DNA from: Kingdonia uniflora
Taxonomy: Eukaryota; Streptophyta; Magnoliopsida; Ranunculales; Circaeasteraceae
Assembly: GCA_014058105.1 (NCBI GenBank)
Contig: JACGCM010002657.1
Coordinates: forward strand, 682,001 to 746,000
Direction of reading: 5' to 3'
DNA: 64,000 bases
Shown one piece after another: positions 11,529 to 22,399 of the stretch. A program made the position numbers and the translations under genes. The notes below the pieces were generated by a model that did not search any database, was not told the origin of the DNA, and saw only the letters and a program-made list of their open reading frames with translations. Position 1 is the first letter of the stretch. Every line of letters begins with the position of its first letter.

Positions 11529-13057
11529 TCAAAGTTTTTTTTTCCGATTTAGCTCCGCTTCACGCCTCTTTTGAAACTCGGTCTCTTTAATCAACTTTAG
11601 TTCCTCTCGACGTCTAGCTTTAGCTTCCTTTTCCTTTTTTTTCTGCTCGTCTCTCAGATTCCATGACTTCATCATGTTGGACGTTGTCTCAACCATCTTC
11701 TTCCCCCAAAAAACTATACTTGACTTTGTCGCTTCTTTTGCCTTGTATTTTTTTTGGTCGTCCGGTCGTACATCCCCACAAGAATATAGTGGTGCATCCA
11801 TGTCGATAGAATCATTCAGAATTACGATATTTTGAATGCCAGATGTAGGTGTTTCAGGATCGGTATTGGTGAAGTTACCCGGGCTATCGTTAAAATTTGA
11901 CTTCCTAGCAACGTTGCAGGCGGAATGGCTGATATGATAAATTTGTGACCATTTTAGGCAAGTTTCCAAAACTTTGTACGCTTCCCCAAGTTTAAATGGT
12001 TTGCCTTGGGTTTGATAAAATGTATCGTTTGCCATACATTCTTAGAAATCAAGTTAGAAAATCTTTTAAAGTATGATTCACCTTTAAACATTAATGAAAT
12101 GAGAAAAATAAATGAAATACTTACGAAGTCATCCGTTCCAATACCGGTATGATGTCGGCTCTCAAGGTCTTGAATGATACCTCTAAAAATTGAATATTCC
12201 TTATTGAGCCGCCCCTTATACGTACAATTGACACTGTTGTAAGATTGCCACATCGATTGGTCAACATAGAAGGAGTTGAATTGATTATGCACCTTGAACC
12301 AAAATGTAGCGGCTTTTTGGTTGTTCGTGGTAGCGAGGTTTTGAAACACTTGGGACCAAGCGCATGCAAGATTCACGAAGTCATTGGACGACCAATTCTT
12401 GGAGCTGGAGTATTGTTCTTTGTCGTCATAAATATTCTCTGAAGCCTCAAGTACATCCTCAACTATAATAGGTGTCGATGCTATCTATCTTTTAGACTTT
12501 ACCTTCCCGCGCGTATTACTTCTCGTGAGAACCGGATTGAGTTCCTCAGCCTGAGCTACATCCTCAACTATAATAGGTGTCGATGCCATTTTTCTTGTAG
12601 ACTTTGCCTTCCCATAAGTCCACGTATTACTTCTCGTGAGAACCAGATTGAGTTTCTTGGAGATGACCGGAGATGCAACCGGCGATGTATTAAGATTTAA
12701 ATAATTTAAACCCCATGTACCTTTCATCGGCGTGGTACTAGAACTTCCACCGGTAAAACAAGTTTGAGATGAATAATATGGATTTCCCTGTAGAGGGTAC
12801 GAGCCCGTATACCCATCAAATTGAGGGTAATATCCTTGGTTTGGGTAATAAGGGTAATATCCATGGGTTTGAGTTTGAGATTTATTGTCGAGTGGCAGAA
12901 ATAATTGGTGAACATGGTGATTCTGACCTTGTGAAGTGTTAGGCACTTGCGATGGATCATATGTATCGATTTGATGAGGAAAGACATTTTCTTGTTGGTT
13001 CGTATTGGAGGATTGAGAGTGGTTTTAAGAATTAGATTGGGAGCTTGAGGAAGACAT
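11529..13057 (-). pseudogene. Harbinger Myb/SANT-like accessory protein, broken
   Basis: The second gene of PIF/Harbinger elements; the protein family brings the transposase to DNA and into the nucleus. Reading from the ATG at 13057 (MSSSSSQSNS then a stop), the N-terminus is Gln/Tyr/Pro-rich (YYPYYPNQGYYPQFDGYTG). A SANT-like region follows: VNLACAWSQV, ATFWFKVHNQFN, LNKEYSIFRGIIQDLE. A GTAAGT donor at 12124 opens a short intron (exon resumes near 12040). The C-terminus is GKPFKLGEAYKVLETCLKW followed by a long charged helix (RDEQKKKEKEAKARRREEL). This matches the NAM-associated/SANT layout of such proteins. Broken by a stop at codon 11 and another near 12484. Confidence 0.75.
12453..12662 (-). 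repeat. in-frame 105-bp tandem duplication in the Myb-like gene
   Basis: The block containing ASTPIIVEDV...LTRSNT occurs twice with a 105-bp period (35 codons), the second copy having a small insertion. The copies differ at several bases, so the duplication is not recent. Confidence 0.8.
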
Positions 13058-13152
13058 AGTGGTTTTGAAGAGAAGGGTAATGAGAGAGGATAGTGTAGAA
13101 GATTAGAAGGGAGGAGAGTATAGGAGATGGATGATATTTATAGATGAAAAAA

Positions 13153-13365
13153 CCTAGCCATTAATATAGCCGTTAACAAGTGTCAAAAAAAAAATATAGC
13201 CGTTATTATAGCCATTGAGTAACTTGTACAACAAGTTTCAAAAAATAAATATAGCCGCTAATATAGCCGTTGAGTAACTTGTGCAACAAGTTTCCAAGAC
13301 AAAATATATAGCCGTTAATATGTCCGTTGAGTAACTTGCACAACAAGTTTCCAAAAATATAATTA
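13153..13365. repeat. about 57-bp tandem repeats, three full copies plus a partial
   Basis: Units begin near 13195, 13251 and 13308, each with TATAGCCGTT twice, then TTGAGTAACTTGTRCAACAAGTTT. Each unit carries the near-palindrome AACTTGTRCAACAAGTT. They lie between the Myb-like gene start and the PMD gene end, so they may be upstream control DNA of the Myb-like gene or structural repeats of the element. Confidence 0.8.
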
Positions 13366-13473
13366 TCAAAATAAAAAATATATTAATACTTCGAATAAAA
13401 CATAGTTTAAACAATATTAATACACAATATAGTTTAAACAAAATATAAATAAAAGTTCTAAATAAAACATAGC

Positions 13474-15448
13474 CTAATTGGGACGATCTCTCTTCGTTTG
13501 GCGGGCGCGTCTGCCACGTGCGAGACTCTCGTCATAGGTACATTGCACAACCGGCTCTGTCTGGTAGGAAATAGACATCTCAGCTAGTCTATCGGAGGTC
13601 TCTCGGATGATCTCATCCCTCTGCCTCAGCTGTTCCTCTAACTCGATCATGCGATCATCGTATTGCCTCGAGTCTTCATATGCCGCATACCGTAATCTTT
13701 GGTTTTGATGCCACAACTCATCTGTACTATACGCAGGTAGACACGGGTATGGTACCTGCATCACCGGGATTGGTATCCATCTACGTTGATCGTTCAGTCC
13801 TGCCACATCCATGAACCATCCCATATCACGTGGATCACCAGTCTCCTGAACATCATAGTCTTACACCTGTGAAGACTTAGCTAAACTCACCGTAGGTGGC
13901 AAGATTATATCGGGCCTCACTACTATAGTGCAACCGATCTTGGGATTTGGATGAACGAGACGCCAATATGTCATATAATCATCTACGTCGGGAACAAAGT
14001 AATCACGACCATCGTAGAAGTTCACATCCTTCAGACTCTGATATAACTTTCGATCGTACCTTGGGAATTCCATAATCTCCTCTGGGGGGTCATAGGGCAC
14101 ACTATCAAGCCCGGTCATCTGACGCATACACCGGTCTCCTAAATACCAAAGCGTACCATAGCCGTATGAGACTGACACCAATGGAACCCTCTGAAAACTC
14201 AGGGATTTTGCAACGCTTACCTCTGGATGTCTCAATTTCATAGACCTGACCCATGGTTGCCAATCTATGTTGGTTCTGTCCTTCCATTCTATCATATCTC
14301 TGATTATAGCAAAAGAGTGGTGGATTTTAGACCCCGCACTCGCCCTTTCATCTCTCCACCCAGAAATATAAGGATATATATGGTTAAAGTTTTGTACCTT
14401 AACAAGATACATTCTAACCTGACAGTACTCGAAGAACCAGTAGTCCAACACCGCATAGAATCCGGTGATCGATTTCTTCACCTTTCCAGGCCTTAGAACT
14501 GAGACTTCATCAAGCCCCTGATACAAAGTCACCATAATGGGCGTACCCCAGTCAAAAACCAATGTACCAATGATATCGTAGTCTGTCAAGGCTGCCAGAT
14601 AACCTGACCGAAGGGATGTGACACCATTTGAGAAGAAGAGATTATCCATCATATAGGCAATAAATGCCCGTCCATACACGATATCCATTTTTGAGTCGTA
14701 ATTGTGGTTAGTTAGATTCAAAGGCTCTTACCACTTTTTTAAATATGAGAGAGTAACGCTACCGTACCTCATGTCAGAGCTTGTGATTCCTTAGAACATC
14801 TTTTCGGCTTCCTCTAACTTGGAGTACCTCTTGTCGTACTGAAGTTTGCGACCCTTCCCAAAAGATATGCCCGTTAGCATGACGAAGTCTAACGGTGTGA
14901 AACCCAGTTCCTTGCAAGGGAAGTGAAAAGGTATGGGTGGAAGGCCACCACCGCTCCACGAGAGCATGGATGAGACGGTTATCCGAGTTTACTGCATTAA
15001 TCAAGCAAAAATCCGCAAAAACCATACCGTCGACCAACTTCTTCAACGTCGGGTACACAACAATCCATCGGTACCACTTCAGTACCTTATCCAATGATCC
15101 CCTATACTGTAATTCATCTCGGTTCTGACAAAAAAAACACATTAACACGTTAGAAGTTCATTTGGGCATTTCATCTAACACATTGCAATATACGTTAATA
15201 ACACATGAAATTTACATAAAACTTACCGCTATTTCCTCCGATCCAGCAGAAATATAGACCCAACCATTCGGGAGGATATCTACTCAGCTCAACTCATCGT
15301 ACGTTGGGGTGAGATCGTTGTCGGACGTCAATTGTAACGGCCAATTATTTGTGATGTCGGCGTTCCCCCTTCGTTTTACTTCCGCATTAGAGTTACGTGT
15401 AGTTTTGGAAGCATTTTTCCTCGGTCACGAACTAGAAGAACCCAACAT
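13474..15448 (-). pseudogene. plant mobile domain (PMD) protein carried by the Harbinger, broken
   Basis: PMD proteins (PF10536; MAIN/MAIL and 'phosphatase 7 long form' families) occur as host genes involved in silencing and as passengers of transposons. Exon 1 is 15448-15227 (MLGSSSS then stop; GTAAGT donor), exon 2 starts at 15124. The PMD core is clear: LVERWWPSTHTF, then PCKELGFTPLDFVMLTGISF, YDKRYSKLEEAEKMF, SLRSGYLAALTDYDIIGT, FDWGTPIMVTLYQGLDEVSV, YWFFEYCQVRMYLVKVQ. After a stop at 13861 the same frame continues into a coiled-coil C-terminus (ELEEQLRQRDEIIRETSDRL) ending at 13474. Lesions: stops in exon 1 (two), at EKMF*GIT, KKW*EPL and near the C-terminus, and a one-base frameshift near 14927. 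It lies inside the inverted repeats of the Harbinger. Confidence 0.85.
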
Positions 15449-15625
15449 TTTGAAGTGATTAACGGAGGAAATGGGTTGAGTGGGGAAACTTGTGGAGTAA
15501 GGTTGGGTATGCCAAGTTAATGCCTTGGATATGTTGGATATGCCAAGTTTAATGCCAATGCAAAGGCTTATAAGAATAAGACTTAACCAATTCAAGGGGG
15601 AATAAGCTTAAAGACTTAGGGTGAT
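15449..15625. other. upstream region of the Harbinger PMD gene
   Basis: Short spacer with a repeated TATGCCAAGTTTAATGCC-type phrase (about 15505-15560). Presumed promoter side of the minus-strand PMD gene. Confidence 0.35.
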
Positions 15626-15800
15626 GCCGCGAGGTTCTGAACCGCGCGGCTATATATATATTTTAAAAAAAATGTGGCATTTTCCTATTGGCTGAATAGT
15701 ACGTGCGGTTCAGAAGTGCGCTGCATCATGGACAACCAAGATTAGGGCACGTGGACTCATCTGGGACGTCATTCTAGTGCGCGGTTCAGAAGTGCACTAG
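15626..15800. repeat. right cluster of subterminal GTGCGGTTCAGAAGTGC repeats
   Basis: Copies at 15712-15735 and 15778-15799 in the same orientation as the left cluster, plus a palindromic variant at 15626-15650 (GCCGCG...CGCGGC arms). They mirror the cluster at 9373-9592. Confidence 0.7.
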
Positions 15801-15879
15801 GTTTAATTTACCCTGGGTGGATTGAAAACTGCTGTGGGGTGGATTGGATTCACCCCAAAATTCATCCAATCCACCCTCT

Positions 15880-15898
15880 CTAACTGCTGTGGATGCTC
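15880..15898 (-). repeat. right terminal inverted repeat of the Harbinger
   Basis: On the minus strand it reads GAGCATCCACAGCAGTTAG. The core AACTGCTGTGG also occurs about 60 bp further in, mirroring the duplicated left end. TAA follows at 15899-15901. Confidence 0.88.
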
Positions 15899-15948
15899 TA
15901 ACTCTAACGAGGCATGACATAAATAGGATTTAATTAGACCACCACCTT

Positions 15949-15957
15949 ATCTAATAT
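15949..15957. repeat. left 9-bp target-site duplication of the MULE
   Basis: ATCTAATAT directly before the left end; an identical copy follows the right end at 27086-27094. Nine bases is the Mutator-type length. Confidence 0.93.
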
Positions 15958-16046
15958 GGGAAAGGATTCCCCTATACTCCCTTTTGTGCTACACTCTCCC
16001 CACAACACACAGATTGCCACCTTGAACTGCCTACATGGACAACCCA
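15958..16046 (+). repeat. left terminal inverted repeat of the MULE
   Basis: About 89 bases from GGGAAAGGATTCCCC to GCCTACATGG, matched in reverse complement by 26992-27085. The first 15 bases are themselves a small palindrome (GGGAAAGGATTCCC). Confidence 0.9.
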
Positions 16047-16489
16047 ATAACTTATAACTCACTCATCCCGCTCACTCCAAAATTCAAATTTCTCTTTCTC
16101 TCTCTGTCGATCTCCCTCCAGAATTAAAATTTCAAAAACGACTCTCCCTCATCCACTATTATCTCCATTAAGGTGCGAATCTCTCTTAGTCTCTCTCCTT
16201 TTCATTACCATTGTGGAAACTATATTTGGGAACGTGATTTTGGAATAATTTGTGCTACAGAGATAATTTGGGTATTGATTTTGCTTGATTTAACAGGAAA
16301 TTTTCTTAAACGTAGAGGACGACATCCCAACATCTACCAACATCTACTCCCAAAACCTATAATGAACAAGTTAGTGGGGTGCACAAATTCTTCTCTGTAG
16401 ATTTAACAGGAAATGGCGAAATATAGTGATGGTCTACATTATTGTAGCTATGGCATGGGAGAAAAATAAGAGGTTGCATGAAATTGTCG
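16047..16489. other. CT-rich subterminal region of the MULE
   Basis: Pyrimidine-rich tract (about 16090-16200) that mirrors the GA-rich tract at the other end, followed by a weak open frame 16173-16400 that I do not accept as a gene. Possibly the leader of the transposase transcript. Confidence 0.4.
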
Positions 16490-16930
16490 TACACTATGCT
16501 AGTCGACATGTTATTGTTGAACTTTGGTTATGCGACAATTTAGGAGTATCACAGCAATCAACATGATATCGTCGAACATGGGGTATGTGACCATTTGATT
16601 GTGTCGAATACTGCGTCGATAAAAAAAATAAAAATTGAAAGTGTCGAGACCATAACACTTCAACAAATAATTTGTCGATAACAAACACATCGACAAATTG
16701 ACCAGACAATAACATAGTTTAATTGTTGACATTTTAAAAGTCGAAAATAATGTACGAGTAAATTGTCGAAAAACCGATGCATCGACAAAATATTTTTCGA
16801 GTACAGCGAAGACAATAAAATCTCAGGCAAAAACATAAAAAAAAAATTGATACATAAGAAATCGACAATATACTGTCGACTAGTCTCTGTACGACAATAC
16901 TATGATTGTCAATTTATGGGGTTGTTGACA
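16490..16930. repeat. TCGACAAT/ATTGTCGA motif cluster, left
   Basis: Dense copies of a short motif in both orientations, including AATAATTTGTCGATAAC and CATCGACAAATTGACC. Positions 16638-16860 match 26310-26535 base for base over long stretches in the same orientation, so this block is a direct repeat of the right cluster. Confidence 0.8.
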
Positions 16931-17451
16931 ACATAACTCAATAAAATCTATTTATCTTGCAGATCTATGAGGTTTAATCAATGGGCTGTGTAATTTATTC
17001 CATAGTTGTTTTGGTGTCGAACATGATAACTATGATAATGAAGTAATTCACCTAGTCTCCCCCTCCCTAATGAAGAGGTTGATGAAGTAGTATTATGTAT
17101 GGAAGCATTGGAAGCTGCATAACGAGAAAGGCAAGCACACATAGACTTTGAATTGTAATACGGGTATTTAAAAAGTGAATATTGGCATAATAGATTTTTA
17201 GAGGAGCTGAAAGAAAGTTGGGAGTCATCTTCCGAAGAATTCGATTGAAGGGAATATGTTTGGGATTGGGGACTTGTAAACTATACTTAGTAATTTTGAG
17301 GTTAACATGCTAGTGTAGTGTCTGTTTTGAATCATCTAATGGCATACTTGATGTTAGTGTAGTGTCTGTCAATTTTCATTCCATATGTTCGTCTGACTGT
17401 ATAGATATCTTTGATTAATTGTATCCAATAATTCTTCCTATATGACAGGAT

Positions 17452-19921
17452 AATAAGATTGAAGATTTAGTTGAACCAGATTGGTCAAAAGTAATCAGAG
17501 ACGAATCACCACCAAGGGCTACCAACGAATGTACGTTGGGTGTGTGTTCCGGAATACTTGATTGTAACATTGATTCTTTATTTGTGGAGATGTCATATGA
17601 AGGGAAAACTTTTGATACAGTGGATAACGCAAGTTCCTTTTATGAACAATATGGAATGAAGCAAGGGTTTTCCACAAAGAAGCGCAACTCTATAAAATGA
17701 CCAGGATCCGAGGAGATAGGATGAATAATATTTTCTTGTTTGAGCAATAGTTTGTACTTGAAGAAGAACAAAACTTTTGATACAAGTGAACAAGATGTGA
17801 AGAAGCGTTCTTCTTACCAATGCGGGTGTAAAGCTACTTTGAACATTAATTAGAGATAAAAATTGGTAAATTTATTGATACCAGTTTCTCAGATGTGCAT
17901 CACCACAACCTTGTCTCACCTCGAAACCACCATTGTATGAAGATTAATCTTTCTTTCCTGAAGTTGCATAAAACCTAACAGAAACTTTTAAGCTTTACAA
18001 CATCTCAGTAAGCAAGGTGTTTGCTCTATTCCCAGACAAGACCATTAACAAACGTGATTGTTACAACCACAAAGCCAAAGTTAACGAGAAACATCTATCG
18101 AGTGGTGATGCTCAAGCTGCATTGAATTGGTTCAAGAAAAAATAATTCAAAGATCTTATGTTCTACTTTGACATTCAACTCAATGATGATGAGAAAGCAC
18201 TTAATTTTTTTTATAGATAGGCATTCACGAATGGCATATGAGGCTTTTGGGTATGTAGTAACTTTTGGCACCACGTATTGGGCAAACGCTTATAAGATGC
18301 AATTTGCTCCATTCGTAGGAATAAACAGCCACTACCAAACAATCCAACTCAGATGTGCTTTGTTGAGGAATGAGCAAGAAACCTCCTCTACTTGGTTATT
18401 CCATGCATGGCTAAAGGCGATGAACAATAAACATCCGACGGTTATTATCACTGACCAAGATGCTGCAATGGGTATCGTCAACCCCAAGGTTAGTCTCAGT
18501 GTTATGATTACAGGAATTATCAGATAAATGTAGTTTATTGACAATTATAAATAACATAATTGTCGAGAAGTCATTAAGTCAATAATTATAAATGATATAA
18601 TTGTCGAAAGCCATGAAGTCAATAATTTATTTTGTCGAGTCATTGGCAAAATATATGAGTACATAATGTCAAAGAATTGTAGAATCAACAATATAATGAG
18701 TTAAGAGTACATATTATCTCTGATTGTGTACTCGACAATCTGTATTCTCTGATATCTGCATTTTCTCCCAGATCTTCCCAAACATCAAACATCGGCTCTG
18801 CCTATGGCACATCATGCACAAGTTCCATGAAAAAATTGGTCATGTTTATCGAGATCCATTTACATTCAAAACTGATATAGATTCAATTATCCACAACACA
18901 TATGATCCTATAAAGTTTGATAGAAGGTGGAATGAGCTTATGAAGAAACATAATCTTGATGACAACAATTGGATGCAAGGGATATTTCGTATAAGTCAAA
19001 GATGGATACCTTTGTTGAATAGAGGTACTTTTTATGCTGGCATGAGTACTACAGGCCAAAGTGAGTTAATAAGCAATTTCTTCAATGGTTGACTGCTTCC
19101 TTCAACTGGTCTATACAATTTTATGAAAAAATATGCAACAACTCTATTTGAGTCATTTGAAAGAGAGAATGGAGAGGACTTCCAATCCATACATAAATAT
19201 CGGCAAGTCAGACCTCATCAGGCTCTACTAAAATATGCAGTAAAGATTTATACAAGGTAAATTTTCCATATAGTTGAAGGCCAATTTAACCAAATTATGC
19301 GTTTTATAGCAATAGAAAAGAGTACAGATAGCAACGTTCAGGAAATATTTATGATGTCACATAGTGGACCGCCTGAAAGTTTTGAGTTAAAGATAAGACT
19401 TGGCCAGCCTGACAGGCCATTATGAATGTAAGTTATTCGAGTATGTAGATCTGCCATGTTATCATCCCTTTAAGGTTTTCTCCAAATACGATGTTCTCCA
19501 AATTTCAGATGCATTTATTATAACAAGGTAGATGATTAGTGCAAACAAATATTCTTGATCGTACGACGAAAATTTCTTAGATGGAAAGAACTTGAGGAAA
19601 CCGTTACGCCATAGCCATTTTTCACTTAATGCAATAGACCTATTTGAGAGGGCATCATAGAATAAAGAAAACTTTGAATATACAATTTCAAGGCTAGACA
19701 AGCTTGAGTTACATCTAGACGTGTACGATGAATCTCTTACTCAACTCTCAGGGTCAAATCCTTCAATGCCAACTCCATTAACTGAGACAGTGATGTCTTC
19801 AACTCCTATTTTGGATCTTCTTGTGGCACAAACCAAAGGTCGTGATAGCTATGGAAAAAAGAAGAGGACATGCAAAAGGTGTGAAGTCTTTGGCAGCCAT
19901 GACAAACGTACTTGCCCATAA
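17452..19921 (+). pseudogene. FAR1/FHY3-type MULE transposase, broken
   Basis: Mutator-superfamily transposase of the group from which the plant light-signalling regulators FAR1 and FHY3 arose. The FAR1 DNA-binding region begins EMSYEGKTFDTVDNASSFYEQY...KQGFSTKKRNS (17590-17700). HHHNLVSPRNHH and CYNHKAKVN...SSGDAQAALNWFKKK follow. The MULE domain is RHSRMAYEAFGYVVTFGTTY, MQFAPFVGINSHYQTI, WLKAMNNKHPTVIITDQDAA, then an intron 18489-18771, then FPNIKHRLCLWHIMHKF, RWIPLLNRGTFYAGMS, SELISNFF. A SWIM zinc motif (CKLFEYVDLPCYH) and a basic zinc-knuckle-like tail (KKKRTCKRCEVFGSHDKRTCP) close it at 19921. The catalytic triad should be D (FDTTY), D (ITDQD) and E (SExxN); the first is Gly (GGC) here. 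There are several stops and at least one frameshift near 18190. Confidence 0.88.
18489..18771 (+). repeat. transposase intron filled with TTGTCGA motifs
   Basis: GT...CAG intron of 283 bases joining ITDQDAAMGIVNPK to IFPNIKHR in frame. It contains repeated ATAATTGTCGA and TCGACAAT phrases, including two copies of a unit ending in AATTATAAATRAYATAATTGTCGA-type sequence. Confidence 0.75.
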
Positions 19922-20694
19922 TTAAAATGATTGTTTCAAAAAGCAGAAGCTGGTGAGTACCTTAAAGCCATAAATAAGTACTTCCCAACACCTTCTATGA
20001 TAGCATATACTAAATATTACTAACTTATTTACCTTGTTACGTACGTAGGGGCCGTCAATCATGATGGAAGAGAGGCACAATAAGATGACCATGGTGTAAA
20101 GAGTTGCTGAACAACTTTATATGATTGTAGATTAGTCGATATTATTTGGACTTTATTGTTATACTTTAGATTTCATTTTTAACGACATTAAGTAGATTAT
20201 ATCTTTGGTATGATGGAAGGAGATGTAAGTTGAAAATTGATATTGATACAATATTGTTGCTCCTGCTGGATTATTACTCTATAATGTTGATTATATGTGC
20301 TGGGGATCCCTATGTACTGACAAAGCACTTTAATATGGCCTGGTACATTTAGGATGTGCTATACATATTATCAACTGTAACGAAAATTTATTGTCACCGA
20401 CACTTGCATCGAGAATAAATATGCAATCTTTTGTCGATGACGTAAGCGTCGATAATTATAAATGTCGACTGTTTTGTGTGTTCAACAATTAATACTATTG
20501 ACTGCACCTTGAACTCGACAATTAACACTATCGACTGCACCTTGAACTCGCTAAGTAACATTGTCGAATACACCTTGAACTTGACATTTGCAAATATTTT
20601 GTCAATATAAAGCTACTTCTATCCATAAGCTATAGAAACATAGATTTATGCGATAATTGTACATTGTCAAAAAACATACAAATATGTACAACAT
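19922..20694. other. 3' region of the transposase with TTGTCGA motifs
   Basis: AT-rich, no gene. From 20390 to 20660 there are tandem-like phrases ACAATTAACACTATYGACTGCACCTTGAACTCG (three imperfect copies near 20480-20580) and further TCGACAAT motifs. Confidence 0.5.
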
Positions 20695-21600
20695 TCATGA
20701 AAACAAATAATTTATGTTGTAATCTCGTAGGTTAACGTTGTTGACTTTCATCAACTTCATCCAAGATTGGTTTGGCGCGTCAAAATAACTCTTCACATGT
20801 GCCTTTATAAAATCATCTGAAATCTCCAATTGTACATGCGCCCACCATAGTGTAGAAACCAGAGGAATAGGTGATAGGTACTTGGTCTTCAATTTTACAA
20901 AGTGTTTATCAGATGTTATCCTAACCCACCAATACTTCGTACTATTAGCAAGAATATTTTCAAACCTCTTTAATTTGGTAATCTTGTTGTTTATTTTCGG
21001 CCAGAATATAGGTAAGAACGTTAGGGCCTCCTTGTTATTAATGAAGATGACCACCTTCCCGTAATAAGTTGCCAACAAATGGCCCATATACAAATGTTCC
21101 ACGAATACACCATTAAAGTTAAAGGCCCATAGTAAAGTGTCATACCTTCTATCTCCTAAATCATTGTAAGCTACATCCAATGTCTGACTGAGCGCACTCT
21201 TCCAATAATAAGGTTTCTTGGTCATCAAGGTACACAAGGACTCTTCATATTCAGGAACTTCAATTGGCTCTGATATGCATATGACGCAACAACCATAAAT
21301 GCTGTGTTCCCATCCCTTTCAATATCGCATATATCAAGTTGGAACCAATTAAATGGTTGAAACAAAGTCTGCCTTAGCTTGGTCTTATAATCAATCTTCT
21401 TCTTCGACTTTAAATCTATTATTTCGTTATATTCCCCCCTGGTAAGATCAAGTCATCTTAATATTCCCCTTTTGAACCCTCTTGAGCAATAGTTAAAAGT
21501 TTAGTGAACTAAAGACTTAGTTTCTCCCATGTCAGGTCTTTAGTATCTTCAAAATCCCCTCCTTCAATGACATCTTTCAGTGCCAGGTGCTACACTCCTT
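20695..21600 (-). CDS. unrecognised protein inside the MULE, probably degenerate
   Basis: An open frame of 180 codons (21237-20695) rich in aromatic residues: LLWAFNFNGVFVEHLYMGHLL, KYWWVRITSDKHFVKLK, TKYLSPIPLVSTLWWAHVQL. Upstream to about 21600 the same strand encodes further protein-like sequence (LALKDVIEGGDFEDTKDLTWEKL) broken by stops. I do not recognise the family and see no catalytic motif. It lies downstream of, and on the same strand as, the PMD/coiled-coil gene, so it could be that gene's distal part or a separate passenger. Confidence 0.4.
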
Positions 21601-21969
21601 ATAACGCAAGCACAACCACGATATCGTAGTTAAAAATTAAAATAAAGTAATTTAAAACCAAGCTACAAGTGTAGGATGACAAAGGTGCATACACCCATTC
21701 ATTATTGTCATTTTGAAAGTTGAATCTCATCTCTTTAGATATCGTCAGTTTGATTTCCTATATAATATAGGGCCCGTTTTGAGACACATCATTAATATTT
21801 GGTGAAAAGCAAGTTAAAAGCCACAGTACAACTTACAAGCCTGTTAGTTTCTTAAATATATTTGGCGTATCACCTGTCATGAGTAGCCTTCACCTATCAA
21901 TTATGGGTATATACATAAACACCGAAAATCAGCATACATATGACCTACTCAGAGACTGGTGAATAAACT

Positions 21970-22320
21970 ACCGAGTATAATATAAACTGACCATAAATTA
22001 TCAACGACCATCTGATACGACAATAAAATTTTCTACATTCGCATGTTTTGACAATTTCGCATTATGGTTATTGTTGAGTATACAGAAATCAACACAATAT
22101 TGTCTATTACCAGAATTTTTGACAATAAAATGTCAACAGAAAAATATTCAACAATATTTAAAGGCATGATAGACAATATTGGTAATATGTATTGTCGACT
22201 TGGTGTTAACTACGATAATATTTTATTGCGCAATATTTAATAGATAATATTTAATAGACAAAATGGTGTATATATAATATAAAACAATTGAGTACATAGA
22301 AAGTCTTTTCTAAAAAAATT
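21970..22320. repeat. TTGTCGA motif cluster, central
   Basis: Non-coding stretch with many CGACAAT/ATTGTCG/ACAATATT phrases between the unrecognised gene and the PMD gene's distal exons. Confidence 0.6.
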
Positions 22321-22399
22321 AACTATTGTATCAATGTACATTACTGCAAAAGGTCTCGTCCAATAACCAATGTCTAAATCAGCTTACATTCCCATCTCT

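Larger units (their letters stand above)
9199..15898. mobile_element. complete PIF/Harbinger DNA transposon, 6.7 kb, with an extra gene
   Basis: The ends are imperfect inverted repeats GAGCAYCCACARCAGYTAG (16 of 19 identical), and the element is flanked on both sides by TAA (9196-9198 and 15899-15901), the 3-bp TWA-type duplication of this superfamily. Inside are the two genes typical of PIF/Harbinger: a transposase on the plus strand and a Myb/SANT-like gene on the minus strand, converging. Beyond them is a third minus-strand gene with a plant mobile domain. Short GC-rich repeats are clustered just inside both ends. All three genes carry stops, so the copy is non-autonomous now. Confidence 0.92.

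Noticed and set aside
13153..13365. CRISPR-like array
   Set aside because: Tandem units are contiguous without unique spacers, and the DNA is from a plant nuclear genome.
16173..16400. 75-codon plus-strand frame after the left MULE end as a gene
   Set aside because: No conserved motif; sits in a CT-rich leader-like region and is short enough to occur by chance.
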